Shown: piece after piece, positions 36,822-45,544 of the stretch
How the letters are laid out: every line of letters begins with the position of its first letter
Numbering within the stretch: position 1 is the first letter of the stretch
Assembly: GCF_009380155.1 (NCBI RefSeq)
Contig: NZ_WHUV01000006.1
Span: 62,001 to 126,000 of the forward strand
Length of the DNA: 64,000 nucleotides
From: Pseudomonas piscis
Lineage (GTDB): Bacteria > Pseudomonadota > Gammaproteobacteria > Pseudomonadales > Pseudomonadaceae
Direction of reading: 5' to 3'
Notes under the pieces: model-generated
The model's database searches: none
Told to the model about the DNA's origin: nothing
The model's input: only the letters and a program-made list of their open reading frames with translations
Program-made: the position numbers and the translations under genes

Positions 36822-36976
36822 CTCACATGCGTGGCCCCCGAGCCGCGCCCATCTATCCGCGTCATACCCAGCATGCTCAGGTGCCCACGCGGATGGCCTG
36901 GTAGTCTTGCGGCGCCTGAGTCATGCAAAACCAAGCTTGTCCTTTTGTGCATTCGCCAATCAATGAGGCCTTCGCT

Positions 36977-38305
36977 ATGACCGCTCCCACTGCAATTCGC
37001 CGACTCAACGCTGCCGATGCGGATTTCGCCCGACATCTGGATCATCTGCTGAGCTGGGAAAGCGTGTCCGACGACGCGGTCAACCAGCGTGTGCTCGACA
37101 TCATCAAGGCCGTGCGCGAGCGCGGTGATGCGGCGCTGGTGGAGTTCACCCAGCGTTTCGATGGCGTCCAGGCCAAGGCCATCGATGACCTGATCCTCGA
37201 CCGTGCCCGCCTGGAGCTGGCCCTGACCCGCATCACCCCGGTACAGCGCGAGGCCCTGGAAAAGGCCGCCAACCGCGTGCGCGTCTACCATGAGCGGCAG
37301 AAGCAGGACTCCTGGCAGTACACCGAGGCCGATGGCACCGTGCTCGGCCAGAAGGTCACGCCCCTGGACCGTGCCGGCCTGTATGTGCCGGGCGGCAAGG
37401 CGTCGTATCCGTCTTCGGTGCTGATGAACGCCATCCCGGCGAAAGTTGCCGGCGTCTCCGAGGTGGTGATGGTGGTGCCGACTCCTCGTGGCGAGGTCAA
37501 CGAGCTGGTGCTGGCCGCAGCCTGCATCGCCGGGGTCGACCGGGTGTTCACCATCGGTGGCGCCCAGGCCGTGGCCGCGCTGGCCTATGGCACCCAGAGC
37601 GTGCCCCAGGTGGACAAGATCGTCGGTCCGGGCAACATCTATGTGGCCACCGCCAAGCGGCATGTATTCGGCCAGGTCGGTATCGACATGATCGCCGGTC
37701 CCTCGGAGATCCTGGTGGTGTGCGATGGCCAGACCGATCCGGACTGGATCGCCATGGATCTGTTTTCCCAGGCCGAGCATGATGAGGATGCCCAGGCGAT
37801 CCTGGTCAGCCCGGATGCCGAGTTCCTCGATCGGGTAGCCGCCAGCATCGCCAAGCTGCTACCGACCATGGAGCGGGCCGAGATCATCAACACCTCGATC
37901 AATGGCCGGGGCGCGCTGATCCAGGTCCGCGACATGCAGCAAGCCATCGAGGTGGCCAACCGCATCGCCCCCGAGCACCTGGAGCTATCGGTGGCCGACC
38001 CGCAAGCCTGGTTGCCGCAGATCCGCCACGCCGGGGCGATCTTCATGGGCCGCCACACTTCGGAGGCCTTGGGCGACTACTGCGCCGGCCCGAACCACGT
38101 GCTGCCGACTTCCGGCACCGCGCGTTTTTCCTCGCCGCTGGGGGTGTATGACTTCCAGAAGCGCTCGTCGATCATCTTCTGTTCCGAGCAGGGCGCATCC
38201 GAACTGGGCCGTACGGCCTCGGTGCTGGCCCGTGGCGAGTCGCTGACCGCCCACGCCCGCAGCGCTGAATACCGTATTGTCGACGACCAAGATCAGGGGC
38301 AATGA
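36977..38305 (+). CDS. hisD: Histidinol dehydrogenase
   Basis: A 442-residue zinc enzyme carrying out the last two oxidations to histidine. The conserved segments GPGNIYVATAKR, MIAGPSEILVV and CAGPNHVLPTSGTARF are visible. MTAPTAIRRLN is the natural start; the frame open to 36923 is unlikely. A 155-base gap separates it from hisG, with no gene but a loose inverted repeat (ATCCGCGT/ACGCGGAT). The stop lies just before hisC. Confidence 0.97.
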   Translation: MTAPTAIRRLNAADADFARHLDHLLSWESVSDDAVNQRVLDIIKAVRERGDAALVEFTQRFDGVQAKAIDDLILDRARLELALTRITPVQREALEKAANRVRVYHERQKQDSWQYTEADGTVLGQKVTPLDRAGLYVPGGKASYPSSVLMNAIPAKVAGVSEVVMVVPTPRGEVNELVLAAACIAGVDRVFTIGGAQAVAALAYGTQSVPQVDKIVGPGNIYVATAKRHVFGQVGIDMIAGPSEILVVCDGQTDPDWIAMDLFSQAEHDEDAQAILVSPDAEFLDRVAASIAKLLPTMERAEIINTSINGRGALIQVRDMQQAIEVANRIAPEHLELSVADPQAWLPQIRHAGAIFMGRHTSEALGDYCAGPNHVLPTSGTARFSSPLGVYDFQKRSSIIFCSEQGASELGRTASVLARGESLTAHARSAEYRIVDDQDQGQ

Positions 38306-38307
38306 GC

Positions 38308-39360
38308 ATGAGCAAATTCTGGAGTCCGTTCGTCAAGAACCTGGTGCCCTACGTACCGGGCGAACAACCCAAGCTGACCAAGCTGGTCAAGCTCAACACC
38401 AACGAAAATCCCTATGGCCCGTCGCCCAAGGCCCTGGCCGCAATGCAGGCCGAGCTCAACGACAACCTGCGGCTGTACCCCGATCCCAACAGCGACCTGC
38501 TCAAGCAGTCGGTGGCCAGCTACTACGGGGTGAAGGCCAACCAGGTGTTCCTCGGCAACGGTTCCGACGAAGTCCTGGCGCACATCTTCCATGGCCTGCT
38601 GCAACAGGACCTGCCGCTGCTATTCCCGGACATCAGCTACAGCTTCTATCCGGTGTATTGCGGCCTGTATGGCATCGATTTCGACGCGGTGCCGCTGGAC
38701 GAGCAATTCCAGATCCGCGTGGCCGACTACGCCAAGCCCAATGGCGGCATCATTTTCCCCAACCCGAATGCGCCTACCGGTTGCCTGTTGGCCCTGGAGG
38801 CGGTGGAGCAGATCCTCAAGGCCAGCCCCGATTCGGTGGTGGTCGTGGATGAGGCCTACATCGATTTCGGTGGCCAGACCGCCATCAGCCTGGTGGACCG
38901 CTACCCGAACCTGCTGGTGACCCAGACCCTGTCCAAGTCCCGTTCCCTGGCGGGTTTGCGGGTGGGCCTGGCGGTAGGGCATCCGGACCTGATCGAGGCC
39001 CTGGAACGGGTCAAGAACAGCTTCAACTCCTACCCCCTGGATCGCCTGGCGATTGTCGGTGCGGCCGCGGCTTTCGCAGATCGCGAGTACTTCCAGAAGA
39101 CTTGCCAGCAGGTAATTGAAAGTCGCGAATGGCTGGTGGCGCAGTTGCAGGCCAAGGGTTTCGAAGTGCTGCCTTCGGCGGCCAACTTCATCTTTGCCCG
39201 CCACCCGCAACACGATGCCGCGGGCCTGGCAGCCAAGCTGCGGGAGCAAGGCGTGATCGTGCGTCACTTCAAGCAGCAGCGGATCGCCCAGTTCCTGCGG
39301 ATCAGCATCGGCACGCCGGAGCAGAACCAGGCCCTGGTCGACGGATTGGGGCAGCTCTAA
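38308..39360 (+). CDS. hisC: Histidinol-phosphate aminotransferase
   Basis: A 350-residue class II PLP aminotransferase. The PLP lysine is Lys210 in TQTLSKSRSLAGLR; LNTNENPYGPSP at the N-terminus binds substrate. Of the two ATGs, 38308 is better spaced from AGGGG than 38302. It sits three bases after the hisD stop. Confidence 0.96.
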   Translation: MSKFWSPFVKNLVPYVPGEQPKLTKLVKLNTNENPYGPSPKALAAMQAELNDNLRLYPDPNSDLLKQSVASYYGVKANQVFLGNGSDEVLAHIFHGLLQQDLPLLFPDISYSFYPVYCGLYGIDFDAVPLDEQFQIRVADYAKPNGGIIFPNPNAPTGCLLALEAVEQILKASPDSVVVVDEAYIDFGGQTAISLVDRYPNLLVTQTLSKSRSLAGLRVGLAVGHPDLIEALERVKNSFNSYPLDRLAIVGAAAAFADREYFQKTCQQVIESREWLVAQLQAKGFEVLPSAANFIFARHPQHDAAGLAAKLREQGVIVRHFKQQRIAQFLRISIGTPEQNQALVDGLGQL

Positions 39361-39426
39361 GCGGCAAGCTGGAAGCCCTGAGCATGTGCCTGGGGCTTCT
39401 CGCTTGCAGCTAAAGGCTTGCCGCTT
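39359..39426. repeat. Nested inverted repeat after hisC
   Basis: The outer arms AAGCGGCAAGC (39359-39369) and GCTTGCCGCTT (39416-39426) are perfect; the inner arms GAAGCCC (39372-39378) and GGGCTTC (39393-39399) are perfect. The outer arm overlaps the hisC stop. The CTTGCAGCT wording recurs, inverted, after cysNC (47461-47482), suggesting a dispersed Pseudomonas repeat that may also end both convergent transcripts. Confidence 0.55.
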
Positions 39427-39450
39427 TGCCACTGCAGCCTGCGGCTGCGC

Positions 39451-40179
39451 TTATTCGTGGTGCGGTTGTCCCAGGAATGTCAGGGAGCTGAACAGGCCGC
39501 GGGAGGCCGCGTCGGGGTTGTCCTTGAGCGGCACCTCGACCTGCGCGGCGATCACGTTCAAGCCCTCGTTGCGCACCAGTACCTGGGCGCGGCCCTGGGC
39601 ATCGGTCTCGGTGCTCAGGGTATTGGGTGCATTGCGGTAATCCCCCACCAGCTTCACTCCCGCCGCCGGCTGGCCGTCGAGCAGGACCCGTACCGGCAGG
39701 CTCTTGCCGGGCCCCACCAACAGCGGATCGGTCTCGGGCAGGATCACCAGCTTGAGCTGATCGAGGCTGGGTAGCTTCGCTCCGGGCTGATAGATCGCCA
39801 GGCTGTACTTGAAGGTATGGGTCGAGGCGATGGCGCCAGGCACCTGGCTACGTCCCTGGTTGATCCACTGTTTGTCGGCGGTTTGCGACCAGGGCCCGTT
39901 GTCCAGGGCGACCGCCAGCACAGCTGGAGGCTTGAGCGGTTGCAGCCGGGCGTGATCGGCAAGGCGTTGCACCGTCACCGGGATCATCCTTCCCAGGCTG
40001 TCATAGGCCCAGGCGCCGCTGATCTTGCGCGGCTTGAAGGCATCATCCTCGGCGCCATGGCCGTACACCACCTCGATGTTGCCGCGTCGCTGTTCGGTCC
40101 ACAGGCCATGGGCCACGGCCTGGGTGGTGCCCAGGGTGCCGAGCAGGCCCAGCAGGACAATGGTTTGCATCGATTGCAT
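39451..40179 (-). CDS. DUF4198 periplasmic protein paired with a TonB-dependent receptor
   Basis: A 242-residue protein with a signal peptide (about residues 1-23, cleavage after AVAHG or TQAVA) and a beta-sandwich body of the DUF4198 type, which includes NikM-like periplasmic components of metal transport. It carries His near the mature N-terminus (AHGLW) and at the very end (QPHHE), which could bind metal. An AAGGGA site lies 6 nt before the ATG. It follows the receptor by 12 bases, so the two form an operon. The substrate is unknown. Confidence 0.8.
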   Translation of the reverse strand: MQSMQTIVLLGLLGTLGTTQAVAHGLWTEQRRGNIEVVYGHGAEDDAFKPRKISGAWAYDSLGRMIPVTVQRLADHARLQPLKPPAVLAVALDNGPWSQTADKQWINQGRSQVPGAIASTHTFKYSLAIYQPGAKLPSLDQLKLVILPETDPLLVGPGKSLPVRVLLDGQPAAGVKLVGDYRNAPNTLSTETDAQGRAQVLVRNEGLNVIAAQVEVPLKDNPDAASRGLFSSLTFLGQPHHE

Positions 40180-40191
40180 GGTGGTTCCCTT

Positions 40192-42297
40192 CTACAGGTT
40201 GAGTGTCAGGCTGACGGTGAAGTTGCGCGGTTCTCCCGGGGTGACCCAGTAGTTGCTGTAGGAGCGCTCGTAGTACTTCTCGTCGAACAGGTTGTTCAGG
40301 TTCAGGCCCAGGGTCAGGTTGTCGCTGGCTTTGTAGTGGGCCAGCAGGTCCAGGGTACGGTAGGCGGGAAGTTCGAAGCGGCCTCCGGCCTCGCCCGAAC
40401 GGTCGCCGACATAAGTCAGGGCCGCGCCGATATCCGAGCCCTTGAGGCGACCGTCCTGGAATTCATAGACTCCCAGCAGGCTGCCACTGTGCTTGGCGAC
40501 CCCGAGAATGCGGCTGCCGGTGGGAATTGCCTGGTCGCCCTTGGTGACTTCGGCATCGATCAGCGCATAGGCGCCAATCACCCGTACCGCGTCGCTCAGC
40601 TGCCCACTGAATTGCAAATCGAAGCCCTGGCTGCGTGCCTTGCCCATGGCGCGGCTGGAATCGGTGCCGGGATCCAGGGCCAGGACGTTTTCCTTGTCGA
40701 TGTGGAAGGCGGCAAGAGTGGCGCTCAGGCGTTCGTCGAACAGCTCGCTCTTGATCCCCACTTCATAACCGACGCCTTCCTCGGGATTGAAGGTCTTGCC
40801 GGCAGCATCCACCCCATTGTTGGGCTTGAACGAGGTGGAGGCGTTGGCGAACAGGCCGAACTGCGGAGTCAGTTGATACAGGAGCCCGGCGCGTTGGGTC
40901 AGGGCATCGTGGTTCTGGCGGCTGCGCTTGCCGGTGGCGTGGTCGTCGATCCGTTGCTCGAAATGTTCGAAACGCGCGCCCAGCATGCCGCGCAGGCGTT
41001 CGCTGAAGACGATCTGGTCCTGGAGGTTCAAGGCGCGGCTTTCGACGTGCTCGAAAAAGTCAGTGCCGGAGCGCTTGCCGTCGGGCTTGGCCTGGCCGTA
41101 GACCGGGTTGTAGATATCGATGGCATAGGGGCTGCCAGCAATGGCGGTGACCCGCTCGTTCTTGCGGTAGTTCTCGTACTCGCTACCGATTAGCAGCTCA
41201 TGCTGCCAACTGCCGAGGTCGAACAGGCCCCGCAGTTCCAGCTGGGTGATGCTGTCGTGCCAGTTATTGTCGCGCTCGCGGTAGCGCCGGTCGACGGTAT
41301 GCCGGTCGGCATTCAAGGGGCGGGTTTCCGAGGCGAAGCCCCACAGCTTGCCCTCCTTGTAGTGGCTGGCCAGGCGCAGCTTCCAGTTGTCGTCGAGGTG
41401 ATGTTCCAGGCTGGCCTGAAGCATGCTGTTGTGGTTGTCGATGTTGCCGTCGCTGGGCTCGCCGAGAAAGGTCGAGCGCGAGACGCCATTCCAGCGGTTG
41501 CCGGGGGCGACGATGCCGCGGTCGAAGGTCGAGCTGTGGCGAACGAACTCGCTTTCCAGCAGCAGGCTGGTATCCGGGTTCAACTGCCAGCTCAAGGAGG
41601 GGGCGACGAACACCCGGCGACTGTCGACGTGCTCGCGAAAGCTGTGGTTGTCCTCCACCGCCAGGTTGACCCGCGACAGCAGGTTGCCCTGGGCATCCAG
41701 CGGGGTGTTGAGGTCCAGTTCGGTGCGGTAGCGATCCCAGCTACCGGCACTGGTGCGCAGGGTGGTGAATGCCTGCGGCTGGGGCTTCTTGGTGACGATG
41801 TTCACCGTGCCCCCGGGGTCGCCGCGGCCGTAGAGGCTGGCGGCCGGGCCCTTGAGCACTTCGATGCGTTCGATGCTGGCGGCGTCCGGGGTGCTGGGGT
41901 AGCCACGATTGGCGCTGAAGCCGTCCTTGTAGAACTCCGAGGTGGTGAAGCCGCGGATGCTGTATTCATACAAGGTCAGGCCGCCGAAGTTGTTCTGCTT
42001 CGAGACGCCTCCGGCGAAGTCCAGGGCCCGCTCGACGTTACTGCTGCCCAGGTCCTGGAGCACGCTGGTGGGGATCACGCTGATGGACTGCGGGATCTCG
42101 CGAATCGCCGTATCGGTCTTGGTGGCGCTGGCGGAGCGGGTGGCGCGGTAGCCTTTCACCGGGCCCGTGGCGGATTCGGACTCGCCGCTGATGCGGATGG
42201 TCTCCAGTTCCACCGGCTGCGGTTCTTCGGCGTATACGGGATCGGCCAGCAGGCCCAGGGCCAGGCCTGCCAGGGTGAAGATTCTTCGGGGCGTCAT
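40192..42297 (-). CDS. TonB-dependent siderophore-type receptor
   Basis: A 701-residue outer-membrane receptor: a signal peptide of about 24 residues (cleavage near VYA), a plug domain with TAIREIPQSISVIP and VLKGPAASLYGRGDPGGTVN, then a 22-strand barrel. It resembles ferric-siderophore receptors but lacks an N-terminal signalling domain. The C-terminal residue is Leu rather than the usual aromatic. The start at MTPRRIF (42297) gives the signal peptide; a longer frame to 42327 does not. The DUF4198 gene follows. The ligand is unknown. Confidence 0.9.
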   Translation of the reverse strand: MTPRRIFTLAGLALGLLADPVYAEEPQPVELETIRISGESESATGPVKGYRATRSASATKTDTAIREIPQSISVIPTSVLQDLGSSNVERALDFAGGVSKQNNFGGLTLYEYSIRGFTTSEFYKDGFSANRGYPSTPDAASIERIEVLKGPAASLYGRGDPGGTVNIVTKKPQPQAFTTLRTSAGSWDRYRTELDLNTPLDAQGNLLSRVNLAVEDNHSFREHVDSRRVFVAPSLSWQLNPDTSLLLESEFVRHSSTFDRGIVAPGNRWNGVSRSTFLGEPSDGNIDNHNSMLQASLEHHLDDNWKLRLASHYKEGKLWGFASETRPLNADRHTVDRRYRERDNNWHDSITQLELRGLFDLGSWQHELLIGSEYENYRKNERVTAIAGSPYAIDIYNPVYGQAKPDGKRSGTDFFEHVESRALNLQDQIVFSERLRGMLGARFEHFEQRIDDHATGKRSRQNHDALTQRAGLLYQLTPQFGLFANASTSFKPNNGVDAAGKTFNPEEGVGYEVGIKSELFDERLSATLAAFHIDKENVLALDPGTDSSRAMGKARSQGFDLQFSGQLSDAVRVIGAYALIDAEVTKGDQAIPTGSRILGVAKHSGSLLGVYEFQDGRLKGSDIGAALTYVGDRSGEAGGRFELPAYRTLDLLAHYKASDNLTLGLNLNNLFDEKYYERSYSNYWVTPGEPRNFTVSLTLNL

Positions 42298-42322
42298 GGG
42301 GCTGTTCCAATAGCGATATTGA

Positions 42323-42358
42323 AACAATATAACATGACCAATGAGAGTGTATATTGTT
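42323..42358. promoter_or_regulatory. Inverted repeat upstream of the TonB receptor
   Basis: Arms AACAATATA (42323-42331) and TATATTGTT (42350-42358) are perfect and separated by 18 bases in an AT-rich island. It lies 26 bases upstream of the receptor ATG, where a promoter or operator is expected. It is unlike a Fur box. A further hairpin (AGCCCGGC/GCCGGGCT, 42359-42377) adjoins it at the end of algW. Confidence 0.55.
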
Positions 42359-42381
42359 AGCCCGGCATGGCCGGGCTCACA

Positions 42382-43536
42382 TCATTCCTCTTCCTTGACT
42401 GGCGCGGGAGGCGGTCGCAGGCCGATCTCGGCAGTCAGCTTGAGTTCCTTGCCGTTGCGCATGACCTGGATCGCCACCTTCTCGGTGGGCTTGATCCGGG
42501 CCACCTGGTTCATCGAGCGGCGGCCGTCGCCGGCAGGTTCGCCATCGATGCTGAGGATCACGTCGCCCAGTTGCATGCCGGCCTTTTGCGCCGGGCCATC
42601 GCGGAAGATCCCCGCCACCACGATGCCCGGGCGCCCGGCCAGCCCGAAGGACTCCGCCAGCTCCTGGGTCAGCGGCTGCACCTCGATTCCCAGCCAGCCA
42701 CGGATGACCTGGCCGTGTTCGATGATCGACTTCATCACTTCCATGGCCAGCTTGATCGGGATGGCGAAGCCGATGCCCTGGGAGCCGCCGGACTTGGAGA
42801 AGATCGCGGTGTTGATGCCGGTCAGGTTGCCGTTGGCGTCCACCAGGGCGCCGCCGGAGTTGCCCGGGTTGATCGCCGCATCGGTCTGGATGAAGTCTTC
42901 GTAGTTGTTCAGGCCCAGCTGGTTGCGGCCAGTGGCGCTGATGATGCCCATGGTCACGGTCTGGCCTACCCCGAACGGGTTGCCGATGGCCAGGGCGACG
43001 TCGCCAACGCGGACGTTTTCCGAGCGGCCGACGGTGATCGAGGGCAGGTTCTTCAGATCGATCTTGAGTACCGCCAGGTCGGTTTCCGGGTCGCTGCCGA
43101 TGACCCGGGCCAGGGTTTCCCGGCCGTCCTTGAGGGCCACCACGATTTGCTCGGCGCCGGAGGTCACGTGGTTGTTGGTCAGCAAGTAGCCTTCGGGGCT
43201 CATGATCACCCCGGAACCCAGGCTCGACTCCATGCGCTGCTGCTTGGGCAGGTTGTCACCGAAGAAGCGTCGGAACTGCGGGTCCTCGAACAGCGGGTGG
43301 GCCGGCCGGTTGATCACCTTGGTGGTGTACAGGTTGACCACCGCAGGGGCGGCGATGATCACCGCATCAGCGTAGGACACTGGTCCCTGTTGGGTACCAG
43401 TGGTTTGCGGCGCTTGCTGCAGGTTCACATCCAGGCTGGGCAGGCCGACCCATTGCGGGTAACGCTGAATAATCAACAACGCGATAAGCACGCCGGCCAG
43501 TAGTGGCCAGCCGAAAAAACGCAGAGCCTTGAGCAT
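42382..43536 (-). CDS. algW: DegS-like periplasmic serine protease AlgW
   Basis: A 384-residue, membrane-anchored (helix about residues 8-24) trypsin-like protease with one C-terminal PDZ domain (about 275-370). The triad His123 (TNNHV), Asp153 (ETDLAVL) and Ser227 (NPGNSGGA) is intact. In Pseudomonas it senses misfolded outer-membrane proteins and cleaves MucA to free AlgU. A hairpin follows its stop. It is divergent from the Nif3-like gene. Confidence 0.95.
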   Translation of the reverse strand: MLKALRFFGWPLLAGVLIALLIIQRYPQWVGLPSLDVNLQQAPQTTGTQQGPVSYADAVIIAAPAVVNLYTTKVINRPAHPLFEDPQFRRFFGDNLPKQQRMESSLGSGVIMSPEGYLLTNNHVTSGAEQIVVALKDGRETLARVIGSDPETDLAVLKIDLKNLPSITVGRSENVRVGDVALAIGNPFGVGQTVTMGIISATGRNQLGLNNYEDFIQTDAAINPGNSGGALVDANGNLTGINTAIFSKSGGSQGIGFAIPIKLAMEVMKSIIEHGQVIRGWLGIEVQPLTQELAESFGLAGRPGIVVAGIFRDGPAQKAGMQLGDVILSIDGEPAGDGRRSMNQVARIKPTEKVAIQVMRNGKELKLTAEIGLRPPPAPVKEEE

Positions 43537-43578
43537 CGGGCAAGTCCTGGGTGGTTACGAAGGGCTGCGCACGGCCCC

Positions 43579-43595
43579 ATAATGTCGCGCATTAT
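43579..43595. promoter_or_regulatory. Palindrome and possible promoter between algW and the Nif3-like gene
   Basis: ATAATG-TCGCG-CATTAT is a perfect 6-base inverted repeat in the 103-base divergent gap. TTACGA (43555-43560), 17 bases, then CATAAT (43578-43583) could be -35 and -10 elements for the plus-strand gene. Assigned by eye only. Confidence 0.4.
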
Positions 43596-43639
43596 ACGAG
43601 GCCGCACGCGCCTCTGGACGGGATATTTAGGAGTCTTTC

Positions 43640-44398
43640 ATGGCCGTTGCCCTGAGCACACTGGTAGAAGAAGCGGATCGCTACCTGGGCAGTTCGCGTA
43701 TCGCCGACTATTGCCCCAATGGCCTGCAGGTCGAAGGGCGTCCACAGGTCATGCGCATCGTCAGCGGAGTCACCGCCAGCCAGGCGTTGCTGGACGCGGC
43801 AGTAGAGGCCAAGGCCGACTTGGTGCTGGTCCACCATGGCTATTTCTGGAAAGGCGAGAACCCTTGCATCACCGGCATGAAGCAGCGCCGCTTGAAGACC
43901 CTGCTCAAGCATGACATCAGCCTGCTGGCCTATCACCTGCCCCTGGACCTGCATCCGGAAGTGGGCAACAACGTGCAATTGGCCCGGCAACTGGACATTA
44001 CCGTGGAAGGCCCGCTGGATCCGGAGAACCCCAAGGTCGTGGGGCTGGTGGGTTCCCTGGACGAGCCCGTCACTGCGCGGGACTTCGCCCGCCGGGTACA
44101 GGAGGCGATGGGCCGTGAACCGCTGCTGGTGGAAGGCAGCGAGATGATCCGCCGGGTCGGCTGGTGCACCGGCGGTGGCCAGGGTTACATCGATCAGGCG
44201 GTGCAGGCCGGGGTCGACCTGTACCTGAGTGGCGAGGCTTCGGAACAGACCTTCCACAGCGCCCGGGAGAACGACATCAGTTTCATCGCTGCCGGCCACC
44301 ATGCCACCGAGCGTTACGGCGTGCAGGCGCTGGGTGACTACCTGGCCCGGCGCTTCGCCCTGGAGCACCTGTTCATCGATTGCCCGAACCCGATCTGA
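43640..44398 (+). CDS. Nif3-like dinuclear metal-centre protein (YbgI family)
   Basis: A 252-residue Nif3/YbgI protein. The metal ligands are visible: His in LVHHGYFWKG (near residue 65), DL in YHLPLDLHPEVGNN (near 101) and AGHHATERYG (about residues 220-229). YbgI forms a toroidal hexamer; GTP cyclohydrolase-like activity has been suggested for relatives. A TTAGGAGT ribosome site precedes the start. Confidence 0.92.
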   Translation: MAVALSTLVEEADRYLGSSRIADYCPNGLQVEGRPQVMRIVSGVTASQALLDAAVEAKADLVLVHHGYFWKGENPCITGMKQRRLKTLLKHDISLLAYHLPLDLHPEVGNNVQLARQLDITVEGPLDPENPKVVGLVGSLDEPVTARDFARRVQEAMGREPLLVEGSEMIRRVGWCTGGGQGYIDQAVQAGVDLYLSGEASEQTFHSARENDISFIAAGHHATERYGVQALGDYLARRFALEHLFIDCPNPI

Positions 44399-44490
44399 CG
44401 GCATTTCGTCAGGTCTTTCCCGGTGGGCCCCGCCGGTGTCGATCGCCGTTTGCGGCCGCATCGGCAGGGCCCGGAACCAGCGAACGGGCG

Positions 44491-44506
44491 GGTATATTCA
44501 TATACC
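44491..44506. promoter_or_regulatory. Palindrome upstream of cysD
   Basis: GGTATAT-TC-ATATACC (perfect 7-base arms) lies 106 bases upstream of cysD in a 213-base gap without a gene. The adjacent TACCGTTTCGTTCTAG resembles sequences I recall ahead of sulfur-starvation genes, so it may be part of a CysB-activated promoter. This is inference. Confidence 0.4.
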
Positions 44507-44611
44507 GTTTCGTTCTAGTTGGCTCCCTGATTAGAAGAAGGCCGCTGTGCTAGCATGCCCCGCTCGAACACGGCCCGCAGGCCGTCCATAAGAAAGCTTT
44601 CGTGAGTAGCC

Positions 44612-45529
44612 ATGGTCGACAAACTGACGCATCTGAAACAGCTGGAGGCGGAAAGCATCCACATCATCCGCGAGGTGGCGGCCGAGTTCGACAATCCGGT
44701 GATGCTGTACTCCATCGGCAAGGACTCTGCGGTGATGTTGCATCTGGCCCGCAAGGCGTTCTTCCCCGGCAAGCTGCCATTCCCGGTGATGCACGTCGAT
44801 ACCCGGTGGAAATTCCAGGAGATGTACAAGTTCCGCGATCGCATGGTCGAGGAAATGGGCCTGGACCTGATCACCCACGTCAACCCCGATGGCGTGGCCC
44901 AGGGCATCAACCCCTTCACCCACGGCAGTGCCAAGCACACCGATATCATGAAGACCGAGGGCCTCAAGCAGGCCCTGGACAAGCACGGCTTCGACGCCGC
45001 GTTCGGCGGGGCTCGCCGCGATGAAGAGAAGTCCCGCGCCAAGGAGCGCGTCTACTCGTTCCGCGACAGCAAGCACCGCTGGGACCCGAAGAACCAGCGT
45101 CCCGAGCTGTGGAACGTGTACAACGGCAAGGTCAACAAGGGCGAGTCGATCCGTGTGTTCCCGCTGTCCAACTGGACCGAGCTGGACATCTGGCAATACA
45201 TCTACCTGGAAGGTATCCCGATCGTGCCGCTGTACTTCGCCGCCGAGCGTGAAGTGATCGAAAAGAACGGCACCCTGATCATGATCGACGATGAGCGCAT
45301 CCTCGAGCACCTCAGCGATGAGGAGAAGGCGCGCATCGTCAAGAAGAAAGTGCGTTTCCGTACCCTGGGCTGCTACCCGTTGACGGGCGCGGTCGAGTCC
45401 GAAGCCGAGACCCTGACCGACATCATCCAGGAAATGCTCCTGACCCGTACGTCGGAGCGCCAGGGCCGGGTCATCGACCACGATGGCGCAGGCTCGATGG
45501 AAGACAAAAAACGCCAAGGCTACTTCTAA
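44612..45529 (+). CDS. cysD: Sulfate adenylyltransferase subunit 2
   Basis: A 305-residue PP-loop ATP-sulfurylase subunit that makes adenosine 5'-phosphosulfate with CysN. The PP motif SIGKDSAVMLHL lies near residues 32-43. A typical C-terminus ending in KKRQGYF is present. It is 15 bases before cysNC, forming the sulfate-activation operon. Confidence 0.97.
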   Translation: MVDKLTHLKQLEAESIHIIREVAAEFDNPVMLYSIGKDSAVMLHLARKAFFPGKLPFPVMHVDTRWKFQEMYKFRDRMVEEMGLDLITHVNPDGVAQGINPFTHGSAKHTDIMKTEGLKQALDKHGFDAAFGGARRDEEKSRAKERVYSFRDSKHRWDPKNQRPELWNVYNGKVNKGESIRVFPLSNWTELDIWQYIYLEGIPIVPLYFAAEREVIEKNGTLIMIDDERILEHLSDEEKARIVKKKVRFRTLGCYPLTGAVESEAETLTDIIQEMLLTRTSERQGRVIDHDGAGSMEDKKRQGYF

Positions 45530-45544
45530 TTTCAGGGTTTCATC

